A stretch of 64,000 nt of DNA from Melampsora larici-populina 98AG31 (taxonomy: Eukaryota; Basidiomycota; Pucciniomycetes; Pucciniales; Melampsoraceae): assembly GCF_000204055.1 (NCBI RefSeq), contig NW_006768767.1:2058077-2122076 (forward strand). Direction: 5' to 3'. The position numbers were made by a program, and so were the translations under genes. A model generated the notes under the pieces. The model worked only from the letters and a program-made list of their open reading frames with translations, was not told the origin of the DNA and did not search any database. Every line of letters starts with the position of its first letter. Positions within the stretch are counted from its first letter, which is position 1. Below are positions 53,476 through 64,000 of the stretch, piece after piece.

Positions 53476-54990
53476 ATGTCTTTCCTACCTAATCAATCTC
53501 AAGAACCATTTTATTATCCAGTAAGACCTAACAGTCATTTTACTTCATCGTCTCAACATTCACATCAACATCAACAACAACAACAGTACAGAGATGAACA
53601 TGAGATGACTTCAGTTAGAAATCCTAATCAAGCCAATTCATCAAATAAGAATAAGAAAAAACCAACCCAACAACATGCCTTTGGTGATGATAGTGATGAT
53701 GAAGACGAACAAGCGCCGAAGAATGATTCTGATAGTGATGAAGATGATGGTCAAGGGTTTGGGGTTTATAAAGGTCACTTTACCTTCTTCTTTTCTGACC
53801 ATTTTTACTATCTTAGCCTTCTATGACTGATGATATATTTTACTTTTGAAAACGTGATTTTTAGATAATCAAGAATCCGATAAACGTTACAAGAATGCCA
53901 ACATTAATTCAAACGTATATAGAGACGATCCATACGCACAAAATCGGAACGATCCTAATGCATATTTGAATTCACCGTCAACTACTGTAGGAGGAGGGAC
54001 TCCAAATTATTTACAATCAGGTGAATCCAGTAGTTTAAAAAGACCAATGGAATATAAAAAATCAGATTTAGTTCAAATGCCTGCACTTGGATCTGATTGG
54101 GCACCAGATGAAGGTAGAAATGATAAAGATTGGGAAGGTAAACCTCAAATGATTGATAAACCTAAATGGGCTCATCGAAAAAACGAGATGGCAAATGCTC
54201 AAGCTGGTGTAAGACATTCGATTCGTGAATGGTTGGCTGGTCGAAATAAAGCTTGTGGTTGGTTTGGTAGGATCCAAGGACTTGTTTTACTTGTGATCCT
54301 TTTGATAGCGTTAGTCTTCTTTGTTTCTTCAATTCTTATTTGACTCTAGGCTAATCTATCTTTCTTCGTTTATGATCAGATTGGCTCTCATGCTCTACTT
54401 TTTCATCCCAAGAGTTCCAACTTTAGCGTACAACAATCAACAATTAATGGTGGGAGATAATTCAACAGCAAGTTTTAAGAGATTAGATCCGATTGGATTC
54501 TCGTTTGATGCTAAGATCAATTTAGCGTTTAATGCCAAAAATTCTTATCTTGGTCCAAAGGTTTCTAACTTAGTAGTGATTGTTGAAGATTTGAGTACCG
54601 CTGGTGCTATTGAGGTTGGGAGAGGAAATTCAGATCATGATGTGATTTCCCTCAAAACTAAAGATTATACACCTTTTACAGCTACTGTTCATTTCAAATA
54701 TGGGTATGCTGTTCGATTTTTTTTTCAATTCCAAAACTTTGGAATCAAAATGATTTCAAGCTAATTTGTTTCTTTTTTGGTTTCATAGTGCAAGTGCGAT
54801 CACCGATTCGATTTGGTCAAGTTATTATACAGCTTGTGGTCATATGTGGCCAGGAAATAGTACAAGACCTACTTTGAATCTAGCTATTGGAGTTTCATAT
54901 AAAGTTTCTGGAATTTCTGGAGAACAATTTGAATCGACTGTCTTAAATTCAATTGGCTGTCCTGTTGAATTACCTGCTAATGCTGCTTGA
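53476..54990 (+). CDS. Single-pass membrane protein with LEA-2-like ectodomain, four exons (422 aa)
   Basis: Exons 53476-53773, 53865-54309, 54380-54703 and 54789-54990 join in one frame through GT-AG introns. The N-terminal 240 residues are polar, with a Gln/His run and an acidic Ser/Asp patch (DDSDDEDEQ). One membrane helix (GLVLLVILLIALALMLYFF) is formed only after the second intron is removed. It is followed by IPRVP and about 150 residues with beta-type segments (FSFDAKINLAFNAKN, VSNLVVIVEDL), as in LEA-2-type domains found after a membrane anchor in fungi. The likely topology is N-in, C-out. Function unknown. Confidence 0.65.
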
Positions 54991-57010
54991 TTTAATTTCA
55001 GAATCTATCATATTGGGATTCAAGGATAAGATACATGGTTTCCTCTTTTTTTGGCAATGTTTTTTTTTGGTTTTGTATTAGAAATTGAAGGAATATTCAA
55101 ACGAGATAACATTATGGTGGACAGTTATTTTATGGTGGATGGTTATCTTTTAATATTTGATTGATTTTTCTTTATCACCATGGATTTTTTTCTTACAAAA
55201 AGATCAATTAAATTTATTAAATTTTGACCAATTGTTATTTCCTATTTTAATTTTCTCCATTTTCTTTATTGTACTAATTATTATCTGTTCAGCATTTTTA
55301 ATAATTTGATTCATTTAAAAAACTTGATGATAGATAATGGTTTGATTGTCATTGTTTATGAACTTGGAGGTCTCAATTTCAATGATTCTTTCTTTGCGTG
55401 AAGTTTTGGTTTGGGAGATGGATCAGGTGGGATAAGCTCAAAATGAAGTCCCCTCATATTAGTGGAAAACAAGAGTATGGCTTGGCGAGGTATCAGTATC
55501 CGCGCTGCACAGGATTAAGTATATGCACATTATTTGTAAGAGGTTTACAAATTCATACATTCCATATGGTTGTAGTTTGCATCAACCCTTGATTTCTTTG
55601 AGGTTTTGCTCATTCTGACAAGCACATACCACCATGACTTTGGAACAATCTGCATGGCCTTAATGAAAAAAACACATACAAGCCATGATAGATTAAGTAG
55701 ACCTTGTGGCCAAAGTTCTCATTACATTTCTTTCACCATACTATTGTTAGAATTTAATGATGGAGGGTCTGGTAGATCATCTCCAATTATAAGCTTACTA
55801 GAAATACCAGGATATATATTTGCGGTACTCAAAGCTACATATGTACGCGTACATAGTTGCTTTGAGTACCGTAATTATTCTTCAAGGTTCCATTTGTTTG
55901 GCTTATGTATCAACTCTTGACACAACATCACAAAATTTCAATCTGTCTTATGAGTAGTTCTGGTCATCAGATGACAGCTACTCCACCTGCTTTGGAGACA
56001 ATTTTAGAAATATATGAAGAGTCAGTTTATCAATTGTTCAGGGATGGTGCCATCAAGGTGTATGAGGCAGGAGAGGACCCCGGAAAGCCCCTACAGAACC
56101 ATCCGATGAAAAACGTATTAATTGAGGGTTGAGAATTTGGCTAGGTTACCGATGAAAAACGTATCAATCGGCGAAATCTGAAAAAAACATACCGATGAAA
56201 ACAGCCCATACAGGTATCAATTCTGTATCAAATGGCATGTCAAGGAGGGATTTTCGTGAAAAACAGCATGTCACCAATGTAACATGTACAAAAGTGCCCA
56301 AATAAGCTTGAAAACTGCTCGATGTTACCGATGAAATTGGTATCAAAGACCTCAAAAAGTTGATTTTTGAGGTATTGATCAGTGAGAAATTGCTGGAATT
56401 ACATCGGATGGTTCCATAGGAGCTTTCCGGGGTCCTGGCAGGAGTAAAAGGACTTCTGCAGTCTTTCCAAGGCCAGTCACCAGTATCAGTCAAAATTCTT
56501 ATGAGACAAAATATACAGGGACAGATGAAACAAAAACCCTCACTCTAAAAACTATACCTCCCACGGGTGGCAGGCATGCTCACTCAACCAGAGAACTTTT
56601 GAGAAGAATTCACACCACCACTAGATTCAGATAATCAGGAAAGTGTTTTCTCTTGTTGCTAAAATAAGCAATGCAAAGTGACTCAATTCATTACAGGAGC
56701 CAATTCTAGCATGTTTGACCATCAAATTCAAACTTTCAGAATGCTTGGATGCCAGATGACACATATCAGACTATAAATCCAGAACTTGACTGGAGATGAG
56801 CTTGTAATCAGTTAGCAGCTTCAAAAATCAATGTCATTATAAGCAGCAGTATCAGATGACTAAGAACAAAGTCCTTGTGGTACGAATCAAGGTCGGAATA
56901 CTGATCAGAAGACAAAAAACGTTTCTAAGACTTGGTATAAGTATTTGCGCAGAGCGAGTAGATGTAAAATTACTAAAGACTGTCGAAAGATAATGGAGTA
57001 AAATGAATCC
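54991..57010. other. No intact gene; holds a MITE and a split ORF
   Basis: AT-rich spacer. An open piece from about 55905 (ALETILEIYEESVYQLF) is cut by the MITE at 56074. If the MITE and one target copy are left out, the frame continues after it (GLLQSFQGQSPVSVKIL), suggesting an older coding or transposon-derived sequence. Confidence 0.45.
56074..56436. mobile_element. 363-bp MITE with 8-bp target duplication (hAT-like)
   Basis: The 35-bp inverted ends start AGGACCCCGGAAAGC and continue to CCATCCGATG, with three mismatches. They are flanked by the perfect direct repeat GGCAGGAG (56066-56073 and 56437-56444). The motif ACCGATGAAA occurs at least three times inside. 8-bp duplications are typical of hAT and also seen in P and Zisupton-type elements, so the superfamily is not certain. 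Confidence 0.93.
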
Positions 57011-58276
57011 TTAAGCTTCACCAGGGTCCGGGGTTCCGTTACAGGTCCAGGAGGCCTGATGAACAAATGCAACAACATGAGCAACTCGCAGCTCCTGAAC
57101 ACCAGATCAGATGATTGTAGGACAGAAACTCACATCACGCTTCTTTGGCTTTCCAACGTATGTGTACCAGTCACTTCGCTTGGTTCCGAGTCCCAAACAT
57201 TCAGCGACACTTACAAGTTTGTATCCAGCATGATGTAGAACCTTGACAGCATGTGGAATGGTTTTTGTGACTGTTGTTTCATGGGTCTGATAGTAACAAG
57301 ATGTTCAGTAAGTGTGATACATGTGATCAAGTGATGAAGCTGACTGACCTCGTGATTTAAACTGATGTGTGGTTTTGGACAAGTCTTGGCCCATCGATCA
57401 TACCGAGCCATAATCTTATCGACTGGAACATGCAATGCGTCACCAGAATCAACATCCCATGAAATGACTTTGTAACCACGCTTGTGGAGGACATCGTAGT
57501 TTCGCTTGATTATGTTGCCTGAATTACGCAAGCCAATATTTAGAAACCGAAAAGAAAAACGAGATAGGTGAGATAAGAAACTCACCGTAGGGAGGTCTGA
57601 AGTACTTGGGTTTGTATCCGGTTATAGCTAATCAGTAAGAAATTTTACAATGTATGAGCATCATCTTCGCACAAACGAACAGACTGCAACGCAAGAGAGC
57701 TTTAGACAGGTCTAAATGCTCACCGATCATGGCTTTTTCGATCAAATCGAGTTGCTTGTGGAGTTGTTGATCTGTAATCTCGGTGATATCCGGGTGAGAC
57801 CAAGCTGAAACAAGAGTTCATTGACCAGTCAGAGCTGTTAAAACTTAATGATGGAGTTCAAACCCAAAACCGGGAAATTGTAATCTAGTCTTGCAAAATC
57901 ACGTACTGTGGGATGCGATAAGGTGACCCATATCAAAAGCTGTAGACGTAGGTTGGTCAGCAAGGAGTTTTCAGAAGATAAGTATGAATAAGATCGATGA
58001 CTGACTCTTCTTAAGTTGAGCAGACAAGTTCTCATTGTAGATACAATCCCAGTTGTTGCCGTTGATGAAGAAGGTTCCAGTGGCATGATTGTCTTTGAGA
58101 AGTTTTGCGAGGGCGTGGTTCCAAGTGTAAGGGCCGTCATCGAATGTGAGAGCAAAGGTCTTGGGAATTTTACAAGTTTTGATCACACCCGGTAGGCTCA
58201 TAGCGACAGCAGAGTCTTCCGCAAGAGTGAAGGCAAACTGCCCGACTAAGAGGAGAGCTAACGATCGACATAACAT
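57011..58276 (-). CDS. Secreted chitin (polysaccharide) deacetylase, CE4/NodB family, seven exons (264 aa)
   Basis: Exons 58276-58006, 57939-57907, 57804-57724, 57627-57586, 57518-57349, 57286-57134 and 57055-57011 join in one frame. A signal peptide (MLCRSLALLLVGQFAFTLA) leads into the NodB domain. Motif 1 is TFDDGP at 44-49 (catalytic D46, metal D47). Motif 2 is HTWSH at 101-105. Motif 3 is FRPPYG at 138-143, motif 4 WDVDSGD at 163-169, and motif 5 ISLNHE with H198. The splice after CAC-A was chosen because it alone yields HTWSH. The C-terminus ends ASWTCNGTPDPGEA without a GPI signal. Such enzymes turn chitin into chitosan on the hyphal surface; in rusts this is thought to help avoid plant chitinases. 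Confidence 0.93.
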
Positions 58277-59408
58277 CTTGTACTACAGAGGCTCGTTTAT
58301 TATTATTTTTGGAAAGACAATCAGGGACTTCAATTTACAGCACCCTGGTAGAAAGATGTGAAGTTAAAGCAAAAAGAGAGTAGGTAGAGAAGGTAAGGTC
58401 AGGATTCAGGAACGAATGGTGAAAGGAGCGGACGATTTAAATATGAGGTTTGATTAAGACTCAAGAGCAAAAGAAAGAGCCTGAGTCGTTCAAACGTTCT
58501 CATACAATAATTAGAAAAGGGCAGCTGGAGTTTCCCACAAAATTTGATGATTTCCCCTGATATCCCATATTCGCCGGAGACGAGGTCAGACCTGTCAGAT
58601 GTGCATATCGGTTCACGATGATATTCCACATTGGGACTGTATAACTGTAGCTTAGATGTGAGAAAGGAAATGGGACGACATCATAATTATTAGAGCATCA
58701 GCACCGGGCCTTGTAAAAAAATAAATACAGGCCTTTTTCCAATCCCGTGAGAATAAAACCGAGGCACCGGGCCTTGCAAACGGCCTGTATGGTTTACACG
58801 ACGTGTAAAATCAGACCTTGAGCTTGTAATGATGGACTGCCGCGTAAGAGCATCTCCAACGCTCGCGAATCTGAATGACTACACCACCGGGGGCTCGTGA
58901 CTGTCCAGAGGCGGTCACGGACGCCCGCCCCCAGGCGGTCACCCCCTCCGCGAAGCAGGGCGGTCATCGGGTGGTCAGTGAGTTGACCGCCCATGGGTGA
59001 CCTCCAGGCGCGCCAGCCACTTGAGCGATACCCAGCGTGCCACCGCCCATTGATTGTGTGCTCCCCGGTAGAAGGCCGTCGGGGTGCTCGTTCGGCCGGC
59101 GTCAGGCCGCCAAGGGTGTTTCCCAATGCAGCCGACAGGATTCAATTCTCGCATTGGGGGCAGACGGACTGGGGTACTGGGTGGTTCGCAATGATGAGAG
59201 TTACGCTGGCTGGAGGCATGAAAGCCTGTGCATTCCGCAGATTTTGTTCCCAAACACGTACGGGATGTACAGACAAGTTGTAATATATCATATAATGGAA
59301 GTAGAAATTTTGTTGAAGCGAGCTCGTTTCCTATCAACAAGAGTGAAATAATGAAATGAAAACGCGGAAAACAAGTGCATCCTCTCGCTATGGCTATGAA
59401 GTACTCGG
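58277..59408. other. Intergenic with GC-rich patch and possible transposon ends
   Basis: TTAGAGCATCAGCACCG (58690) and AAGAGCATCTCCAACG (58846) resemble terminal motifs of small DNA transposons. From 58870 to 59180 the GC content rises sharply, with four GGCGGTCA motifs and one inverted copy. No coding frame is convincing. Confidence 0.4.
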
Positions 59409-61195
59409 TCAATCGTCCAGAGCCATAGGGCCCGCTCCTTCCAAAACCTGCATTTTTTCCCTGATCTCCTCATCAGACGGTAAGTCAAAAGTGACCCCTA
59501 CGTCAATGTCTACAAAGTACCCTTTCCCATCGAAAGTGGCGCGATCTTCGTCGTAAATGATCTTGTAGAACCTGGATAAACAATATACACCTCCAAGTTT
59601 TGATCAGCGTGCATCTTGCGCATCAGTCCGCATATAAAAAACTTACGCGGAAGCATACAAAGGCTCCTCCTGTGCCAATAGGTGCAGCTGGCTGTCCACT
59701 CGGTGCCAGATATTGGCTGTGCCCCCGCCGGCTCGAACTGATTGAAAGATGCAAATCGCCTCACGTCGCTAGTGTCAGAACCATCAAATTGTTGTCAGTG
59801 ATGACAACGAGATGATCGCCGCGGAAAACAAAAGGTGCTTACGAGGTACGCGATACGGACTCGTTGAGTCCACGCCGTTTGAGCCCACAAGGTATCCACA
59901 TCGCGATGTTCTTCGGTCCTATTGCAATGTTTCGCAATCTGAACAAGGGGTGCTTGCGTCAGTAGTGTGTTGAAAGAAAAATGATAAAAACAAAGCACCC
60001 AAATGGAAACACCCCAGTCACTTACTCGATGAGCAAGCCTCTTCAAGCTGGGGACCGTGCTGCCCTCGTTTTTGCGAATGTTATGCAACACCTGTTGCAT
60101 AACATCTGTCAGTAACTTCGACAGGACAATGAGACAGGAAGAGTGAGAGGACTCACTTCTTTGTGGAGACGTTCACGGGCGTGTTTACCCGCGTCCTTCA
60201 CCAGTGTCGTGTACCGTTGGGTGGCCGCAACATCTTGAATGCCATTGACCACCGGGGGCAGTTGAGGAGTCGCCCAATCGCCAGGAATCTCTCTAATCTT
60301 TCTCTGTAGGTGTGATGTCAGAGCGCGAGAGTAGGGCCAAAGAGTGATAGTAGTTTGCTTACCTTGATGGTGTTAAAGAGGGAGTGAACTATCACGTCAC
60401 CATTTGGTGACTCGAGTGCCGTATAACTGGCGATCTCGGCCAGTGACACACAGTCATAGGCGAAATGATACACCCGATCCTGTTTTGAAAGATAGGCATC
60501 ACCATCAATGACACACAAAACGGTAATCAATTGAGAAGGGGTAAGCTTACTTTGACCTCGTTGGAGTAATTCCAAGGTTCCGGCGTGCTTGGTGGGCCAG
60601 GCAAGGTGTTTGATGCCGCAGGTGGCTGAACAACCACTGGGCCATTTGCCCGTAGTGCATCCACCACATCAGTGGCTTGGTCAAGCTTATTTGACACAGT
60701 GATAAACTTTTGGTCAAGCTTGTCTGACACAGACGCGATATCCTCATCAACATTATTGGTGAGGGTTGCGATCTCTTCCTCGACGCGGAGAGCCATAGTC
60801 GAGAGCTCCTGGTGGATGTGGTCAGACAGCACTATCATCTCGCGCTCGACTTTCGAGATCGCTGCCAAGATTCGATCGGTAGCTGCCCCATCACGGGAAC
60901 CGGCGTCGTTTCCAAGCTGTTAACGGGAGTACGGATATCAGTAGAAGCAGCCGATGGGGCGGCACACGACATTGGTTTGAGGGCGAGATCGGTTGAGACT
61001 TACACCCTCATTGGTCCCCCCATTGAGGCCACGTTGGGCACGCGCGAGTGCCGTAGCGCCTAAAGAGGGAGTTCCTTGAGGCACGGGTCATTTCCAAAAC
61101 AATCAAGAACGGAAAGGAATGGTTACGGAAGGCTTACTGGGAACCCTTGGGGTCGATAGGGAGTACGGTTGGGCACGGGATGTTTGAGAAGACAT
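59409..61195 (-). CDS. Transposon-associated accessory protein, nine exons (401 aa)
   Basis: Exons 61195-61138, 61074-61004, 60916-60551, 60479-60363, 60303-60157, 60091-60026, 59938-59843, 59768-59647 and 59571-59409 join without a frame break; all introns are GT-AG and 59-87 nt. The N-terminus is S/P-rich. Residues about 60-125 form heptad-like helices (SVSDKLDQKFITVSNKLDQ). A conserved-looking core follows (WAQTAWTQRVRIAYLRRE, WHRVDSQLHLLAQE, YDEDRATFDGKGYF), ending with an acidic tail. It resembles a multicopy protein type of rust genomes as I recall it; no enzymatic motif is seen. Same strand as the transposase, whose stop lies 437 bp upstream, so it may be the second gene of one element. 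Confidence 0.7.
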
Positions 61196-61471
61196 GCTGC
61201 AAACTAAACGATGTTCGATTATGGAGCCGTAGAAAGTGGATAATTTGAAAGTGAGTCTTAGATGACTTTCGAAATACAGAGGAAGAGAGAGCAGTCGAGG
61301 CGAGTGCAATTGTTGAACTCGCTCAAAAATCAATGAGGTGTTTTAAAGGAGAATTAAAGGTGAAGCTGTCTAAGAAGGACAACGGCGCGGCACCTGGCTC
61401 ACGCGTCAAACCAGGGGTGAAGACCCCGGCTTGAAGCTGATTGGTCGACGGCCCAGGGGGCCCTCGCGAGC

Positions 61472-61515
61472 CTGCTCCAAGATTATTTCCTTGAAAGGAA
61501 ATAATCTTGGAGCAG
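61472..61515. promoter_or_regulatory. 44-bp near-perfect palindrome between two transposon genes
   Basis: Arms of 21 bp (CTGCTCCAAGATTATTTCCTT and its exact inverse) are separated by GA. It lies between the transposase stop (61632) and the accessory gene start (61195). It could be a protein-binding site, a cruciform, or a scar of an inverted terminal pair. Confidence 0.85.
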
Positions 61516-61631
61516 ACCAAAGGAATTTTGCAAAAACATTCAAACACAATGTTTTGCAAAGTGCTCAGTGGCATTGGCACGCGGAAGAACAAGATTGCAT
61601 TGCAAGTTGGAACTTTTCAAGAGCAAACCGA

Positions 61632-64000
61632 TCAATCGGATGCTGATTCTGAGTCTAATTCAGCCGGTGTCTGTTTTCCCTTCCCTTTAGGTACCCTCTT
61701 TTTCCGTGGTTTCACCGGGACAGATCGCCAAATGTGTAAACCTTGTTTCAGGGCTTCCAACCACTCAGCAGCAGTCTGCCTTCGAGTGCCCAAGTTCGCC
61801 ACCTCGCGATGTACCTCAGCCGAGTAATGGCTCGCACTGTTGAGGATATAGTGGTCCGTTTGTTGATGGCTGACACTACTGACTGAGGTAGTGGTATCTT
61901 TCCTTTCGAGCCTTTGTTTGCGTCCATCAATTACTGAGCACAACGAGCGATGGCAGTTATGTTGTACGTTTAACAGACAGGCAATGTCCTGCGGACACAC
62001 GGTCAGTGAGAACTCCCAAAACACTGGCAGGATGGAGACCCAAAGACTGACTGATAATTTCACCCATACTTGATGTTGTGTCCTGACAAGTTCGCGCATC
62101 CCATAAAAAGGCGATATCGGTCCCTTTTGAATGTCTTGCAGGAGAATGACGGTTGAGCTGGCGCTTACTCCTTCCGGTTTCCACATGGCCACGACTTGCC
62201 CCACGGAGTGACCTCGCGCATTCTTTGGACAGTGTCCCTGTTAGTGTGTTGTTGAAACAGGTGGCGAGAAGGAAGACTATCTAACCTTAACAAAGTCTGT
62301 CTTCTCGACCACTTGTCCGTTGCGCAATGTGACAGATGAGTGTTGTAGCCACACCACCCCGGGCGCTTTGCTAAGCAGATACACAGGCACTTGCTCGTGT
62401 TCTGCCCTTTCATGACGCGCTGCAAGAGATTCAAGGTCAGTGGCAGCCGATGTAAGTGCAAGACTCCATACTTACGTCCCACCGCGAACACAGACACCCG
62501 ATCGAGTTTGGGATTGAGTCCAAACGCCTGAGATACTTCCGGCATGGTCTTCAGAAGTCCTTGCACTTTGGGACCTGCTGAAACCCGAGCTTGGAGCTCT
62601 TTGTCGACAAAGCTGTTCCCTGAAAGGAGAGCTCGCATGAGTTGATAATTATTGAAGGTGTTTGCGATATCTCGACCGGGGCTCATGCGGTTTGAATGGA
62701 CTGAAGCGGCACGTAGAACCGCATTGTAACTCTCGAATTTCTCGGTCATGAATAATGACGGCGGTCCAAATCGTGCAATGGAGTCTTTCAAGTGCGTCAA
62801 CATATGGAACTTGGGCTTGTTAACCCACTGAGCCGAAGTCATAATAAGCTGATAGTAAAAAACTAGAATCGCCTCTTCCATGTCTTGCAGGTAATTATCC
62901 ATATGCACAATTTCGGTCTGGAAAACATGAGATCCTAGAAGGCACAACGATGTCCAAAGGTGCCGTTTGTTGCTGGGGATATGGTCAAATAATACAAAGG
63001 GGACTGTTTGAAGGACCGTCCGGAACTCCTTTCCGACGAGGCTCTGGTAAAAATTAATGAGAGTAGTTGGCTGTATAGGCGGGATCTTCAAACCCTTCGT
63101 GTTGAAATCCCTCCACCGCGCCGAGAGTTCGCGGTAACGTGATGAGCCGGGTTTCAGAATTCCGAGCGACTTCATAGTATCTCTGAAGAGGTATTTTGCA
63201 ATACCCAGTAGAAGAACATGCAAAGTCTCAATGGGAGTATCCTGATGCCCATTGAAACCTGTGATGACTCGGTCAGACAGGATGTTCGTACGCATGGAAG
63301 ATATTGAACACCGTGAACAAACCTTTTAACCTCAACATGGGGTTAAACAACCGCTCGCCCAGTTGGTCATTCAAACCTTCACAAAGCTGGTGCACATCAC
63401 AGGTCTCAGGCGAGTCGTAAGCCAGGTGAACCTTTTTGATGAAGTAATCGAGCACCGAATCATGAAATCCGTACTTTCGAGCTTCACTCTCAACCGCGGT
63501 TTTGCTGTGCGGCATCTGTGCCATTGCCCAGATGTCGTGAGCGCGAGCGCGAGTGACCTCCCAATCCCTTTGGGGCAAAGAGAACTGCAGTTGCCGCGAC
63601 TGATTCGTCAGTCACATGTGTGTGTAAGAAGCAGGGTGACATAGAGAACCAGCGAAATGACCAACCTGTTCGCCATCTAAATCGACGCCGATGAAATCAG
63701 AAACGTACTGTTCTGTTTTCTTCTCAATCATCTGGCCAACTTGCAAGTCACATATGCGACACGGCGTTAAAGTATTAGCTGGATTGGTTGTATTGCTGAT
63801 TTCAGCGTGCATCGGGGAATCGCCCAAGTGGAATAGAACCACGACCATAACCAGGACTTCACTACCACTGACGTGGTCGTAAGCAAAAAAACCGTTGGTG
63901 GCACTGTGGTCACTGGGCCAAGAAAGAGCCAGAGGTCAAACTTGTTTAGAATCCACGTTGAAGAGTAATTCAAGTAATGCTTACTTGATATCATCAACAG
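61632..64000 (-). CDS. Transposase-like protein of a basidiomycete DNA transposon, 5' end off the window
   Basis: Exons (right to left) about 63926-63666, 63599-63323, 63258-62476, 62419-62286, 62222-62052 and 61988-61632 join in frame; introns 56-66 nt. Segments in order: FHLGDSPMHAEIS with CRICDLQ, then GHQDTPIETLHVLLLGIAKY, KPKFHMLTHLKDSI, FESYNAVLRAASVHSNR and, near the end, LLNVQHNCHRSLC, followed by a basic KPRKKRVPKGKGK and acidic end. This order is shared by large, usually unnamed transposase-type proteins of basidiomycetes; a tnp2/CACTA relation is possible but not shown. No classic KDZ signature was found. The start lies beyond base 64000. Confidence 0.75.

Noticed and set aside
61632..64000. 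Kyakuja-Dileera-Zisupton transposase
   Set aside because: No typical KDZ core or CxC cluster could be seen; kept as transposase of uncertain superfamily.

Overview
The window looks like nuclear DNA of a plant-pathogenic basidiomycete, most likely a rust fungus (Pucciniales). This is inferred from an AT-rich genome dense in LTR retrotransposons, Helitrons and small DNA transposons, genes split by many 45-90 nt GT-AG introns, secreted proteins of no known family, and a chitin deacetylase. No rRNA, tRNA or CRISPR was seen. Many exon junctions were worked out by hand from splice consensus and reading-frame continuity, so they are models, not proven transcripts.

Layout. 1-2.5 kb: 3' part of a Ty1/copia pol ORF, open to the left edge. 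2.8-3.9 kb: a 623-bp CACTG-ended MITE, then an isolated copia LTR. 4.1-5.7 kb: two unrecognised spliced gene pieces on opposite strands. 6.3-11 kb: an intron-bearing Helitron (zinc finger, HUH Rep and PIF1-type helicase) on the minus strand. 11.4-18.3 kb: a Ty3/gypsy element with an intact 1742-aa gag-pol, flanked by a perfect 219-bp direct repeat. 18.7-20 kb: a five-exon gene of unknown family. 20-23.1 kb: no convincing gene. 23.1-28.1 kb: a second copia element with two in-frame TGA codons and a primer site matching a half-tRNA-iMet. 28.1-30.7 kb: a small hypothetical gene, a repeat zone and a candidate secreted-protein gene.

31.5-40.2 kb is the host-gene core: a four-exon Virilizer/VIRMA-like gene (m6A methyltransferase complex scaffold), a four-exon TSPO/MBR translocator and an F-box-like protein. 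40.6-52 kb is a large imperfect direct duplication (about 6.7 kb offset) carrying paralogous signal-peptide genes, foldback elements, and a second CACTG MITE whose empty site is preserved in the sister copy. 53-55 kb holds a single-pass membrane protein with a LEA-2-like ectodomain. A 363-bp MITE with a perfect 8-bp TSD lies at 56.1 kb, and a seven-exon secreted chitin deacetylase at 57.0-58.3 kb.

59.4-64 kb holds two co-oriented, intron-rich transposon-type genes: a 401-aa accessory protein and a transposase running off the right edge. A 44-bp near-perfect palindrome separates them. The most novel-looking items are the duplicated secreted-gene cluster, the 219-bp repeat around the gypsy element, and this two-gene transposon with its palindrome.
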